A stretch of 64,000 nucleotides of DNA, taken from assembly GCA_030867875.1 (NCBI GenBank), contig JAOWCC010000936.1:79951032-80015031 (forward strand). The letters are read 5' to 3'. Of the stretch, positions 43,348 through 55,397 are shown piece by piece. The number at the start of each line of letters is the position of its first letter. Positions within the stretch are counted from its first letter, which is position 1. The stretch comes from Actinernus sp. WN-2022. Lineage: Eukaryota; Cnidaria; Anthozoa; Actiniaria; Actinernidae. The position numbers were made by a program, and so were the translations under genes. Under the pieces are notes generated by a model. That model had not been told where the DNA came from and did no database searches. It saw nothing but the letters and a program-made list of their open reading frames with translations.

Positions 43348-45978
43348 CGCTGGTAATAATCTTTCGCCTTCACTTGCTGGTGGAAGCAGTCGTGAAGCCC
43401 TCGCACAAGGGCTTTTACATTTGTTCAAACCAGCCATTGAAGAATTGGATGGTAAAGTCAGCAATGTCAGGTAAATTATGGGTACCTTTTAAAGTTTTTC
43501 ACATCAGTTCACTGCTAGATCAGCTTCAATAATTTTCTTAACCTGCCTTCTTTTTGAAAATCATAGACAAAGCCAAGTTGAACTACGTGCACAGATCGAT
43601 CAGCTCTCTGAAGGTTTGTTTTATTAAACTGCTTAAGCAACTTTTAAGAGTGTTTTATTGAAATGCTTAATAGCTCTAGCCCTAGGTTGTTTTATTGTTC
43701 AGAATTTGGCCAGAACCGCAGACAGGTATAGCGATACTTACTGTTTGTAAACGTCATTTATATATTTGCATATATAATGTGGTTGGCAAAAAAAACCATG
43801 TGTTTGAATGACTTGTATGGGAACTAGCGATTTAGGCCTCACAAAATACATCTAAAGTCTCAATTCTGATTCCAAATCTTAATTCCTTTATAAGACTTAT
43901 AAGTTAAGAGCATATAAGCTTCGATGAAAGGGCTTGCTTGCATTTTGGAAGAACAAGAAAGTAATTTGGCGATGAATAAGCACCGACCTGTGATATTTTA
44001 TAAGCATCTGACTGGGTTCACGCTTCGTTTCTGCCAACCACAGAAAGCAACAAATGTGGCGTGACTGGCCTGTGTGACGTCACAGTAAGTATCGCTATAC
44101 CGTTAATAACCCTGCTAGCAGAGCGAGAAAAGAACCTCTGCTAGAACCTCTGCTAGCAGGGTTACCGTTACCGTCTGCTAGCAGGGTTACCGTTAATAAC
44201 AACAATTATAATTCTCTTTTGAGTGGCTGATGTTATCACAGGTATCCCATGCTCACTATGAGTGGTTTAGAGATTCTAATTAAAGTATAGCATGTTTCGT
44301 AATAAAGAAATAAAAATAATCTATCTTGAAACTTCACCCACTTGTTCTTTGTATTCTTCATCTCTGGAGAAAATGTGAAGCCATTTTGCCTGGAATCGAA
44401 AGAGTTACAGCGGTTTGACGTTTTTTTTCTAATTCCCATCAGTTCAAAAGAAGGAAAAATAAATCACTCCAACTGCCAGCGAGTTCAAAAGAGCCCACTA
44501 AAATGCTTGTAAACCTCTCGAAAATCGAGATAAAGCCAAATTTCTTTTGGAAAACCTTAGTCTAATACATGCCTGATGATTTACAATGCCATTTACATGT
44601 ACTGCACTTGCTCCTCAATATTGGCATCAAAAAGAAAGATAACTTTTACTAGGCTAAAGTATAGAATACCCATCTACTCAGAAACACTGCCACCGCGGTC
44701 CGCAGTCAGCTTGAATAATTTAGCAGTAATTATTATTAAGTTACTTTGGACCGCGGTGGCACTCAGTTACATATGCCTTAGCAAAATTTTTATTCAGCAC
44801 TTCGGGACCGCGGACCACGGTGGCACTCAGTTACATGGCTTAATTGGAGTAATTGTCGTTCTTAAATCCACTCGGGCGCTCTATCAATATTCAACAATCG
44901 ACTGCGGACCGCGGTGGCAGTCACTCTTATACTTTCCAAGAGCCGACTGCCATTCAGTGTTTCGTCGTTCTAGAGTCTTGTTTACGACTGCGGACCGCGG
45001 ACCACACACTTACAGTAAAGTGCCTTAAAAATGGACAGGTATTCTATAGTTGCTTTTTGGCATACCTTGAAAAGTAGATGCACAAATCCATCGAGTCAAC
45101 TGCATGCTGTGCACTCTTTGTATGTTGTCAGTTCGAGGGTGGTCCTGTAAGAGGGTGGTCGCTTTAGAGGGTGGTCACTTTAGAGTGGTGGTTGCTTTAG
45201 AGTGGTGGTTCTTTAAGAGGGAAGGCACCATGATGTATTCATTTTTTTCTGTTGTTTCAGACTTACACAGACTGTCAGACTTACAAGATTTACCCTTGGA
45301 CTTGGATCTTTATGTGAAGAAGCTGATGAACTCAAGGAGAAGAATAATGTTGGTCAATAATATCCTGCAGAATGCGCAGGCATGTTATTTTGTAAAAAAT
45401 TAATGCTCATCTTTGTTTCACATGTTTAATGCAGCCACTTTAGTCATGGTTAAAATCCAGGTAACTGGATGACAGATAATCCTAGTTGCATTGGAAGTGT
45501 ATTGGAGGTTCAGTGCCCAGGCTATAAGTAGGGTCAGTGCTTGAGAGCTTGGTTGCCAGGCAACTGTGGCAACCAACCAGCCCAGTGCACTGGGTCACAC
45601 GAGAGGACAAGAAGGAAGGGGGGAGAATGGGGAGAGGAAGGGAAAAAACAATCTAGATGTACATACAAAGAATGCTAACACAATCTAAAAAACACAGCAC
45701 TTGCGAGCGGTTCAATGAGCAACTGCAAATGACCCACCAAACTAAGCAAAACAAATACGAAAGACCTGTATGAGATGCAGACCCAGGCCCCAGGAGCTGT
45801 GCCACAGGAAGACCAATGTGGTGATGTATTTAACCATGTCTAAATTGCATAAATTGTTTGATTAATATCACATTCCTGACATATTTATTGTCCACTTTGT
45901 TCTCAGGAAAGACTTGGCAGGCTGCATCAAAGTGTGACCAAAGAGACAGCTAAACGAAAATCCCTGTTGGACCAATAG
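43340..45978 (+). CDS. SNAPIN: SNARE-associated protein Snapin (BLOC-1/BORC subunit), 4 exons
   Basis: Exons 43340-43470, 43567-43613, 45261-45379, 45907-45978 (TAG); 369 nt, 122 aa versus 136 in mammals; phases agree. Snapin is a small coiled-coil subunit of BLOC-1 and BORC, acting on the cytosolic face of endosomes, lysosome-related organelles and synaptic vesicles; it also binds SNAP-25. A poorly conserved Ala/Ser/Gly N-terminus is followed by ALAQGLLHLFKPAIEELD, then SQVELRAQIDQL, LDLDLYVKKLMNSRRRIMLV, NNILQNAQERLGRLHQSVTK and a short basic tail (TAKRKSLLDQ). Exon 3 must end at CAG|GCATGT to join NAQ to ERL in frame, so intron 3 is GC-AG. Head-to-head with ACADM, 1.48 kb between the start codons. 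Confidence 0.95.
43725..44101. mobile_element. MITE with 20-bp inverted ends, SNAPIN intron 2
   Basis: ggtatagcgatacttactgt at 43725 is mirrored perfectly by acagtaagtatcgctatacc ending 44101. About 377 bp. A similar word (tgtatagcgatactttgtgt) occurs at 63556. Confidence 0.8.
44102..44200. repeat. ctgctagcagggtt repeat cluster
   Basis: aaccctgctagcag on the left is mirrored and directly repeated as ctgctagcagggttaccgtt, next to the 3' end of the MITE at 43725-44101. Local duplication around the insertion site is one explanation. Confidence 0.7.
44690..45005. repeat. Cluster of ggaccgcggtgg palindromes in SNAPIN intron 2
   Basis: CCGCGG-centred words occur five times: ccaccgcggtccgcagtc (44690), ggaccgcggtggcactcag (about 44748), gggaccgcggaccacggtgg (about 44804), gactgcggaccgcggtggca (about 44901), gactgcggaccgcggaccac (about 44987). 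Two are followed by the same cactcagttacat. Much GC-richer than the surroundings. Confidence 0.85.
45130..45225 (+). repeat. Short gagggtggtcgcttta repeats
   Basis: Five near-copies of a word like agagggtggtc.ctttag lie just upstream of SNAPIN exon 3. They resemble the complement of the ccac-rich repeat at 38881. Confidence 0.55.
45498..45850 (+). repeat. Interspersed repeat, copy 2 of 2
   Basis: Second copy of the 8966-9341 element, in SNAPIN intron 3, ending about 50 bp before exon 4. Confidence 0.85.
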
Positions 45979-46050
45979 GGATACCTTCCTTGCACTGAAT
46001 CCCAAATGGTCTGGTTTCTACAAAGAAAGGTTTACAAAAATGACAACGCT

Positions 46051-46430
46051 GCCTCTGGATTGCCATATTGTTTCATACATGATATTGGTTGAACATATTC
46101 AAGTAAATGAAGCTCCTAGCTGAGGGTTCAATATCCAGAGCTCCTGGTCACACCTTAATCGAATCATTCCCCACAATGCCTCTGGATTCCCACATTGTTT
46201 CATACATGATATTGGTTGAACATATTCAAGTAAATGAAGCTCCTAGCTGAGGGTTCAATATCCAGAGCTCCTGGTTACACCTTAATCGAATCATTCCCCA
46301 CAATGCCTCTGGATTGCCATATTGTTTCATACATGATATTGGTTGAACATATTCAAGTAAATGAAGCTCCTAGCTGAGGGTTCAATATTCAGAGCTCCTG
46401 GTCACACCTTAATCGAATCATTCCTGTCAC
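46051..46430 (+). repeat. 127-bp tandem repeat, three copies, SNAPIN 3' region
   Basis: Units start at 46051, 46178 and 46305 (gcctctggatt) and differ at only a few bases. They contain catgatattggttgaacata and gaagctcctagctgagggtt. Lies between the SNAPIN stop and the candidate poly(A) signal, so probably in the 3' UTR. Confidence 0.95.
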
Positions 46431-46595
46431 ATTAAAATTATCCTTTCTGAGAACATTCAACCAAACAGTGAACATGTTGAGGTTAAAAAGGACTCCAGGA
46501 AAAGGATTGCAGTTAAGGAAAAGTCTAAAGATTAATAATATTTAATTGAGGCATGGGTAGTATATGTCCACAAAAAAAGGAAAATCATTTTATTC

Positions 46596-46601
46596 AATAA
46601 A
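46596..46601 (+). terminator. SNAPIN poly(A) signal candidate
   Basis: AATAAA 618 nt after the SNAPIN stop is the first canonical signal seen downstream. Confidence 0.45.
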
Positions 46602-46979
46602 ATTATACAATTGATAAACAATTTCACAAAGTGTAATAAATTTGTTGCATGTGCATCTATTAGTGTTCTATTAGTGTTCATCACTTCTACAATACTAATG
46701 TTATATCAGTCAAAAGCAAACTACAATCTTGGACAAAACCTGTTTATAAAAAGCATCTTACCCTTACTATTTTTTTAACATTGTATAAAAAAAATATAAG
46801 ATTACCTCCCCTACCCTCCCCGCCACAATGTTGGGTCTACAGTCGCAATCCTGCATTCGGCGGCAACAAACAATATTGTAAGGGGGGTGGGAGAGGGTGT
46901 GTGTTTCCTTACATAGCCCATGGAAGCCATAACCCCAGGGCCACATTATAGTGTGTTAAATACTATAATACTATAATTT

Positions 46980-49900
46980 ATGCACCTACCCAACATTAGT
47001 TGGTATAAATATGTGAAAGATGTCAACTGCACCGAGAACATCCTCCGCGACGTCCTGACCCGTGGTCTCGCTGACAGCGAAATCCAACTGGATTTGCTTG
47101 GCGATAAAAACCAAGAAATGACACTAGAAGAAGTCTTTCAATTCATTGAGGTAAAAGAGGCTGGTAAAAGGTCCGACGAGCGCCTCTTAGTAACCCAGGG
47201 GGCCGATGATGCTCGCAGCCAATACCGCCGTGGCAAAATCGCAGAATTGACGAAAAGGAACAATGCTCTTTCTGCGGCAAGCGCGGCCATGGCCAGAACG
47301 CCCCACCCAAAACCAGGAAAAGTGAGTGCCCCGCCTACGGCCAGATACATGTATGCGACCATTGCGCCAGACCCAATCACTTCGAGACTGTCTGCCGCAG
47401 CAAAAACAAACCAGGAAACCAGCATCCTGCTCCCTCGAGTAGTGCTAATGGAGAGGCAGAGGGCGCTATCTTTGATGCTCTCTGCACGGTAACCAATTTC
47501 AGCGAAGATCAAGGCAAACAAGCCATCTCACTAGATCACCACCTATATAACCACCTCAATGATCACTGGACCCGACAACCATCCAAGCCTCGGCCATTCC
47601 TCACACTTACAGCCACTGCCTGCCCAGACGACTACACAGCACTGGGATACAAGCTCATCACCTCCCAACCGAAAGCAATACGACTCTCTGCCATGGCTGA
47701 CACCGGCTGCCAGAGCTGCCTAGCTAGCATGAAAGTAATCCGACACCTTGGCCTATGTGAGGATGATCTGATTCCAGTTACAATGCCATGCACGCCGCAA
47801 ACAACAACGGCATCAAGATCCTTGGCGCCGTCATCCTGAGATTCTCTGGAATATCAAAATCTGGTCAGACCCTAGAAACTCGACAGATCGTTTATGTGAC
47901 AAGTGACTGACAAACTATTCCTGAGCCGGGAGACTTGCACCGCGCGAGGCATGATCTCTGAGAACTTCCCCACTGTCGGTGAAGTCCTCCAAGCGAGCAC
48001 AGAGATGGAATCAGTGTCTGACGCGGCAGGACAAACACCCCCAGTAGCTGCTCCGTATACGCCCGAGAGCGCACTCAGCACACCCTGCACTGCCCACGTC
48101 GCCAGACGCCACCACCCAAACCCACTAAACCACCCTTCCCGCCAACTAAGGCCAACAGTAAGCGCCTGGAACAGTTACTACAGATCCAGCACGTTCAACA
48201 CACGTGAGCACCAGCTGCTACCACTGATGGAGGGTACCCCTATGAGGCTCATGGTCGACCCCAATGCAGAGCCTGTTGCCCATCACACCCCCATCCCAGT
48301 ACCACTTCACTGGCAAACAGACGTGAAGGCGGGCCTTGACCAGGATGTATCGCTGGGTGTCCTCGAGCCAGTGCCAGTGGGTGAGCCCGTGACATGGTGC
48401 CACCGCATGGTGGTGTGCGCAAAGAAAACTGGCAAGCCTCGCCGCACAGTAGACTTCCAGGCGCTTAACCTCCACGCAACGCGTGAAACCCACCATACAC
48501 AGAACCCCTTTCATCAGGCACGCTCAATACCCAGTGACAAAAAGAAGACTGTATTTGACTTCTGGAACGGATACGACAGTGTCCCCCTCCACGCCGATGA
48601 CCGCCACCTCACCACATTCATAACTCCATGGGGGCGATATCGATACAAAACCGCACCCCTGGGTTATATAGCATCGGGCGATGGTTACTCGAGACGATTT
48701 GATGAAATTGTCTCCCACATCCCTAACGAGACCAAGTGTATCGACGACTACACGCTACTCTGGGCAGACAACCTCACTGAGAGCTTTCTTCAGGCAATTG
48801 ACTGGCTCGACATCTGCGGAAATCACGGCATTATCCTCAACCCAGACAAATTCGTGTTTGGCGATGACACTGTCGCATTTGCGGGGTTCCAGATCACCCC
48901 AAACAATGTGAGGCCATGCAAGAAATACCTTGACGCGATCCGTGACTTCCCGACAACCGCCAACATAACAGACGTGCGCTCCTGGTTAGGACTAATCAAC
49001 CAGGTATCATACGCCTTTACAGCGACAGAGCGCATGCTGCCATTTCGTCAGCTACTCAAGCCTGGAACCCCATTCATCTGGGATAATGAACTCGACAAGC
49101 TCTTTGAAGAATCCAAGTCAGTTATCATCGTGAGATTGAGGAGGGCATCCGCATTGGTCAAAGACTGTCATCGGATATTGGCTCTTTCAAAAACACTGCC
49201 AGTGTCCATCCACTGAACCCTTCTTGCAGCCGCTTCACTCATGCTGCCGAATCACGCTACGCACCAGTCGAGGGAGAGGCCCTTGCCGTAGCTGACGCCC
49301 TCGACAAAGCTAGAGTCTTCGTCCTGGGCTGCAGCAACCTGATCATCGCTGTAGACCACAAGCCTTTGCTGAAGGTGCTCGGTGATCGGTCTCTTGAGGA
49401 AATCTCTAACGCCAGGCTTCGTCAAAGAGAAGACACTACGCTATCGCTTCAGAATGGTACATATCCCTGGCGTGCGACATAAAGCTGCTGATGCCGTTTC
49501 CCGCCACCCTACAGGCCCAACAAACCCACACATGATGATACTACAAGATGATGTAGCAACCACAAGCGAATCGGTCATTCCACACCCACTTGACCCCTAT
49601 GGGCGCTCTTTCCTGGCTGGCATCCGCTGCGAAGAGCCTTCACCAGCATCATGCTCCTCCACCATCGACGACCAGCTTGCATCATCAGCATCATCAGCAC
49701 TGAGTACCATGGCGGTCACATGGGATAGGGTCAAACTGGCGACAACGACAAAGAAATGATCCAGCTGGTCTCTATTATCGAGTCAGGCTTCCCTGAGTTT
49801 CGACATGAGCTGCCACCTGCACTCCATGAGTACCATCAGTTCCGTGAACACTTGTACTCAGTGGATGGTGGTGTCCTCTACAAGAACCGCATCGTCATAC

Positions 49901-51010
49901 CACCTTCACTCCGACAACATGTCCTGAGTATCCTCCACTCAGCACACCAGGGTATGACCTCCATGATCGCACGTGCAGAAACAACCGTATTCTGGCCAGG
50001 CATCACCCCAGCTAACACAGCCATGCGAACAAACTGCAACCACTGCAACCGCATGGCCCCATCACAACCCAGTGCCCCACCCTCTCCATCTATGCAACCA
50101 GCATACCCCTTCCAGTGAACTATCTTGTCGTGGTGGACCGATACTCAAACTGGCCCATGGAACAAGCACAAGAGGGTTCCAAGGGCCTGATCGACTGCTT
50201 ACGGCGCACATTCGTGACGTTTGGCATCCCAGACGAATGCGCGACGGACGGTGGTCCCGAGTTTACTGCAGCAGCTACACACCAATTCCTAAAGGAATGT
50301 GGCGTACATCACCGACTATCATCTTTGGCATTCCCACATTCGAATTGCCGGGCGGAAGTTGGTGTAAAAACTTCAGTATCGCAACACCCTGACTCCGACA
50401 CGAAGCTATCCCAGCTCAATGTGTATTTGGCAGACCGATCAAGGACTTCATACCCATCTTACCTGGCCGCTACAAGCCCCACCCCACCTGGAGTGACACC
50501 CTGGCTGCAAGAGAGGAAGCACTAAGGAACAGGCACATGAAGGCAGCTTAGAGATGGACCGAACACACTAAGAGACTCCCAGCCCTGTTAGTTGGTAACC
50601 ACGTACGGATCCACAATCAGACCGGTCCCCATCCCACCAAATGGTACAATACAGATGGTGTTATTGAGATCCGACAGTTCGACCAGTATGTCATCGTTAA
50701 TCCGTAACGATGGCTCAGGCAGGATCACCCTTCGCAATCGTAAATTCTTAAGGACGTATGTCCCCGTCCAAATGCAGCCACCTTGACTCACCATTGAAGA
50801 CAACCTCCGACGCATCACAAAGCTGCTGCCAAGACCAACCTGTCTACCATTTCCCTCCCAATTTGAGAAGCCACACGCAACCTCTCCGTCCTCCAGCCAT
50901 GCAACCCTCAGATGATGCAGCTTCCTCACCACCCGCACTCGAGCTCCAATCAAAGAAGCAACCATTAGCCTTGTGGAGGTTAATGGACTATAGATCGATT
51001 TCACTTAGGT
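46980..51010 (+). pseudogene. Degenerate Ty3/gypsy-type LTR retrotransposon, gag-pol
   Basis: Gag and Pol pieces occur in order but in different frames. Gag-like 46980-47492; zinc-binding nucleocapsid near 47255-47400 with an intact CX2CX4HX4C (CDHCARPNHFETVC); aspartic protease ADTG at about 47695; reverse transcriptase within 47903-49216 with catalytic IDDY and TAPLGYIASGDGYSRRFDEI; RNase H about 49220-49500; integrase zinc-binding region 49756-50118; integrase core 50115-50400 (VVVDRYSNWP, ATDGGPEF); a basic tail to about 50760. At least four frame changes make it inactive. No LTR pair, primer-binding site or polypurine tract could be recognised by eye. No envelope-like frame was seen. Confidence 0.9.
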
Positions 51011-51179
51011 CACGTGAATTCTAAAAATCTTTATTGCTGATTCTAATAGAATCAAGGTGCGTTTTTCTGAAAGAGAACTAAAAATTACGTATTTTTGACA
51101 AGTTTTATCAAACTAGGATATTTCCCGCCCAAAATATAAGCGATCAAATGTGCGCCATGTTTACAGTAAAATGTATGGC

Positions 51180-51222
51180 GCCGCCATCTTGGTGTACCTC
51201 TAAGGTACACCAAGATGGCGGC
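51180..51222. repeat. Perfect hairpin with two YY1-like cores
   Basis: gccgccatcttggtgtacct mirrored by aggtacaccaagatggcggc with a 3-nt loop. Each arm contains aagatggcggc. It lies in a noncoding stretch (51020-51600) that may be a repeat. Confidence 0.9.
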
Positions 51223-52200
51223 CAGATTACCAAGTTTCATTAAAATCCATAATTACCAAGAATTCTGACCTAAAATGTATCTATTTGCATAGATATTCAC
51301 TTATTCCACATGTTGGTTTGTATTTAGAAAGATTTTAGCTGAAAGTTGCACTAATTTGACTCCTCAAAATACGTGACTGGGTGTTGCGTGACTCAAATCG
51401 CTTCATCGATATCTCCGGAACAAAGTGAAAGAAACCGATGAAATTTGGTGTGAAGACTCGCTCAGGTAAGCTCTAAACTGTATCAAAAGCAGAACTTGGT
51501 AGAGTTCATAGTTTCGAAGTTAGCAATTTGATGACGTCACATGAAATCGATCTATAACAAGAAAGGCCTATCAGAATAGCCTTTCAACTAACTAAACACT
51601 TAATGATTAATGATACCAGGACTATAATACTATCGTTTTGTTCCGTTATGTTTTATTCAATTAACTCAATTAGTCAGTCTTACAGGATTACAAGCATTAT
51701 ACAAATGAGGAACACTAAAGACTTGGGGGGAGGTAGAGCATCATAGGTTAATTTACCCGACCTCAGGGAGAGAGAGGCCTGGGTACTAGTTTATCATTCC
51801 ACGTTCTAGTTTAGTTCTCTCATCATCCTGTTACATGAATTGATTAGATTAAACACATGTTCTTGTGAAATGGATGGACTCCTATCTACTCCTGTTTGTG
51901 ACTTATTATGTATGTGCCGCGGGGGTGGGTCAGGGTTTTGAGCTCAGTTTGGGCAGGTACGGTCAGGATTTTGACCTAATTTGGGCAGATCAGGGTCAGG
52001 ATTTGAGTTTAATTTGGGTTCAGGCGAACAATTTATTTCACAGGGCCTATTTGTTTTTATTTAAAGAAGGGGCAATCGGGTTCCCCCCCCCCCCCCCCCC
52101 CCCCCCCCAAACAAATGGGGCAATCGGGGTTTTGGAGCTCCGATTATGGGTCAAACAGGGTCTCGCATACATACCCATTTTTCATGTAAGAACCCCCCCC
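51223..52200. other. Noncoding, repeat-rich
   Basis: The stretch contains repeated words gtcagg.tttga / aatttgggcag (51915-52030), a C run at 52082-52108 and another at 52193-52205. No gene. Confidence 0.5.
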
Positions 52201-52210
52201 CCCCCAATTC

Positions 52211-52680
52211 ACTCGTGGTCTAGCGGTTAGGGTTTGGTTAGGGTAGACTTGCTCTAAGTCGAACTCGCTGAGTCACTGGGTAAGCGATTACTGGGTCAAA
52301 AAGCGAGCGCGAGAATCGAAGCGAGAGGCGAGTTCGACTTGTTTCACTTGCAGAAAATTGAATCGGGGGATTATGTTTTGGTGCGAAAACACGTTTCAGG
52401 GGCGGAGCTTACATTTCGCGCCTTTGACAAACTCTTTCTGAGTACACTCAAATTGTAAATACCACTGACGTCCACGGTCGACTGACTTTACACGTCAACA
52501 TACAATGCCTGAAGAATTGACACTTTGTGATTGGGCAAATCGTAGTACGTCTAAGCCACTCCTCCGGTTGAATAATTGGCGCGCTGCAAGTCGGAAAGTC
52601 ATTCGTGCGGGGGGCTAAGAAGGACTTGAGAAAGTCTAGGGTAACGGTTCGATTCCTACCCTGAGCGCAGTGTAATTTTT
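52211..52680 (+). repeat. Split tRNA-like sequence, interrupted
   Basis: ctcgtggtctagcggttagg resembles the 5' half of a tRNA-Glu with an A box. About 410 bp later ggttcgattcc, in a T-arm-like context (agggtaacgg...taccct), is followed by a run of six T at 52673. The spacing excludes a functional tRNA. The interior has an inverted repeat (aagtcgaactcgc/gcgagttcgactt, 52256-52341). Most likely a tRNA-derived repeat broken by an insertion. Confidence 0.35.
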
Positions 52681-52719
52681 TGTCAAGTAGAGGCTCCCCA
52701 ATACCTTGTAAAATTTAGG

Positions 52720-53320
52720 CAATCCCTTTATGTAGGACGACACGAATTTTTACCAAAAATACAATAGACAACAAGTCTTTATTCATACTCTGTCTTGTAT
52801 TTACATGGAGTGTAATTAATAAATGTAATTGCCATAGTTAGAGTATTGGGATACCAGAAGTAGCTTAGAAGAAAAAAACTAATCGAGTCTGGTATCCCGA
52901 AATATATTTTTTATAGACAGTATAATATGGGTCAAACTAAATAACGAAAAAAAGAAAGAAAACATGAAAAAATATATATAACATACGACACAATTGTATA
53001 TTATCACACTTGATGTCAATAACACTAAACACTAAATGACGATGAAACTACACACAGGTATCTTAGGGAGGGAGGTGGGGAGATGCAAATACAAGATTTA
53101 GAAGAGAAGATGGATATAAGAAAAAAAAAATGAAATTAGTAATTCTCTATGAGCTGTTTTTTGAATCTAGATTTGAAGAGTTTCCTTGACTGAATTGTCC
53201 TACTTTCTTCAGAAAGTGAATAGAATACGACACAATACAATTCAATACAACAATAGAACGCAACACAATACAATAGAATACAATTTGGTAGCAATTCGTG
53301 TCGTCCTACATGAAGGGATG
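52720..53320. repeat. Repeat with cttcatgtaggacgacacgaa ends and CAATA core
   Basis: tttatgtaggacgacacgaa (52729) and, on the other strand, cttcatgtaggacgacacga (ending about 53318) bracket a region whose right part is a degenerate caatacaatagaa array. Related words occur at 1785-1915 in CNTRL intron 8, so this is a dispersed MITE-like family. Confidence 0.6.
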
Positions 53321-54240
53321 GCCAAACTTTATGAGTGCCGCTTCGGGTGCTCGGGTAAGTTGCAAATTATTCATAGTTAAACAAAGGGAGTTTTATGACG
53401 CAGTCTGTGAGGTTCTTACACTAAGTCTGTCGACTATTCCACAATAAACTATACTTATGAAGTCTCTTGTAATCAGACCTTTATCGCGTGGCAGTCGGAT
53501 TGCTGGTACGATTTAACGTCCTTATCCGAGAGTCAATCGACGTCAGTAGTCAGTCGATACGATATATCGTTTTAAGGACTGTTTACCTCGTCCCCGGAGG
53601 TCAGTGCCACTGCACTGGAATGCATGGATCTGCCTTCACATTCTACACATTTTTGGGCCACGTCTAGAGTGGTTTTTAGTGGTTTTCAGTCGTATCTGGC
53701 GTGGCACATTTCATGTCTTGTACATGATGTACATAAGTAGGGCGTACATGACGCACTGTAATTATGGCGTGATATTCCGTAAATCTGACTGCCTGTCGGC
53801 TCCTTAATAAACTATCCAATTAGTCAGAATAACACGTTTTAGAACGAGAGCAATACGTTCTCGTAAGGTCAACGAAAGAGGGAAATATATTAGCTTATTT
53901 CAGCTACTCTGTAAATTCGAGGATAAATAAAGTGTATGTAGGTGACAATCATCAGTTACTTAGTTCAAATTTTGCTATAATACAAGGTTGTTGATCCTCG
54001 CATTGTTTCTGGCAAGAAGAGCCGGTGAATTTGATTATCTATTGTATATTTCAGTAATATAAATTTCAGCTTTTTTCCGGGCGATACACTAATTTAAGCC
54101 TGTGGCCAGTCTTTTCTTTCCTGTACTTAATTTCCTTAATTTATGAAACTTTTTCCTTGTGCATACATTTTATTTCAGTTGTTCGAAATGATAGCAAGTG
54201 ATGTGAGTAAATAACTAAAATAGAACTAATTGTAAGATGC
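53321..54240. other. Intergenic, no gene
   Basis: Words such as tttaacgtccttatccgag (about 53512) relate to the SINE body at 63690. No coding support. Confidence 0.4.
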
Positions 54241-54269
54241 CATTCAAGTGCACTGTAGTTTGCACTCAT

Positions 54270-54838
54270 GTTGAAAAAGTACTGAATTAAAAAGTGTCCT
54301 CTGGTTTGGGAATATTAAGAAGGGGGAGGCCTTGTGCGCCCAAGAATGCACTAATCAATGTTTATAGGGCACTTATTTTGCCTCACTTTGACTATTGCAG
54401 TGCGGTGTGGGATAAGATAGGCTCAGGATTAGCAGTAAGATTGCAAAAACTACAAAACCGAGCTGCAAGAATAATTAGCAAGGCTGATTACTCAATTAGA
54501 TCATCGCAGATTCGTAGAGAAATGGGTTGGGATTCCTTACTAGAACGACGGTTTAAAGCTAAGGCTATCGTGATATTTTAATCTCTGCATGACCTAGCAC
54601 CATCCTATTTTGTGAATTATTCTCAAAAGTATCCAATCACACTTCATATATTTTGCGAAAGTCCAAAACAGATCTCTTCATTCCCAGACCAAAGACTGAG
54701 GCACTTAAGAAAAGCTATGGTTACGATGGGGCAAAGATATGGAACTTACTACCAAAATCACTCAAAGAGGCAGAGAGTATAAAAGATTTCAAAAAAGAGC
54801 TCAGTCATATTAGTGAGATTATTTTTTATATTTATTAA
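54270..54838 (+). pseudogene. LINE reverse transcriptase 3' relic
   Basis: Frames 54294-54581 and 54653-54838 encode the C-terminal RT region of a jockey/CR1-like LINE: NALINVYRALILPHFDYCS, LQKLQNRAARIISKADYSI, then in a shifted frame KSYGYDGAKIWNLLPKSLKE and DFKKELSHI. A stop (at 54579) and a frameshift separate them. Confidence 0.85.
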
Positions 54839-54904
54839 CCTGTAACTAACTTTTATATTTATAGTTTCTATTATAATATTATAATTAATTATAATCTATT
54901 ATAA

Positions 54905-55035
54905 TGTTTGCGAAAAAGAGCATCTCCTATAATGGAGCAAAGCTCTGGAACCAGCTTCCAGCTGAATTACACGAGACTAGGTCGTTGGTTTCTTTTCAGA
55001 ACAACATTACGACTGCCTCTCTCTTAAATTGACTT
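54905..55035 (+). pseudogene. Second LINE 3' end fragment
   Basis: SYNGAKLWNQLPAELHETRS followed by LVSFQNNI is the same terminal RT segment as at about 54720, from a different family member, placed immediately downstream. AT-rich tail follows to about 55340. Confidence 0.7.
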
Positions 55036-55397
55036 TTAGACTATTTTTACTATATGTTACTTTACTTTTGTATTTGTTATTATTACTACTATTTTATATA
55101 TTATTGTTTATACGAGTATATAAGTACATAATTATTAAATATATAGTATTAGGAATTACTTTTAATTATATACTACGGATGTATTTTTAGCCACGGATTC
55201 TATGTAAATCAGCGTTATGCTGTTAGCAATACCGTGAAATAAGTGATTTTAATAATTTGTATATACGGCTCTCGTGGAAACCAGGATTGTTTTTTTATAT
55301 CTATCTATATAATATTATATATATGCCTGATGAGTATCCGTATTCAAATAAAGATTCATTCAGTTTCATTGGCTGATATAACCTAGCTTTACATCAA

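Noticed and set aside
46500..51900. LTRs flanking the Ty3-type element
   Set aside because: No convincing direct repeat pair with TG...CA ends was seen by eye; a computed self-alignment of 46000-52500 would be decisive.
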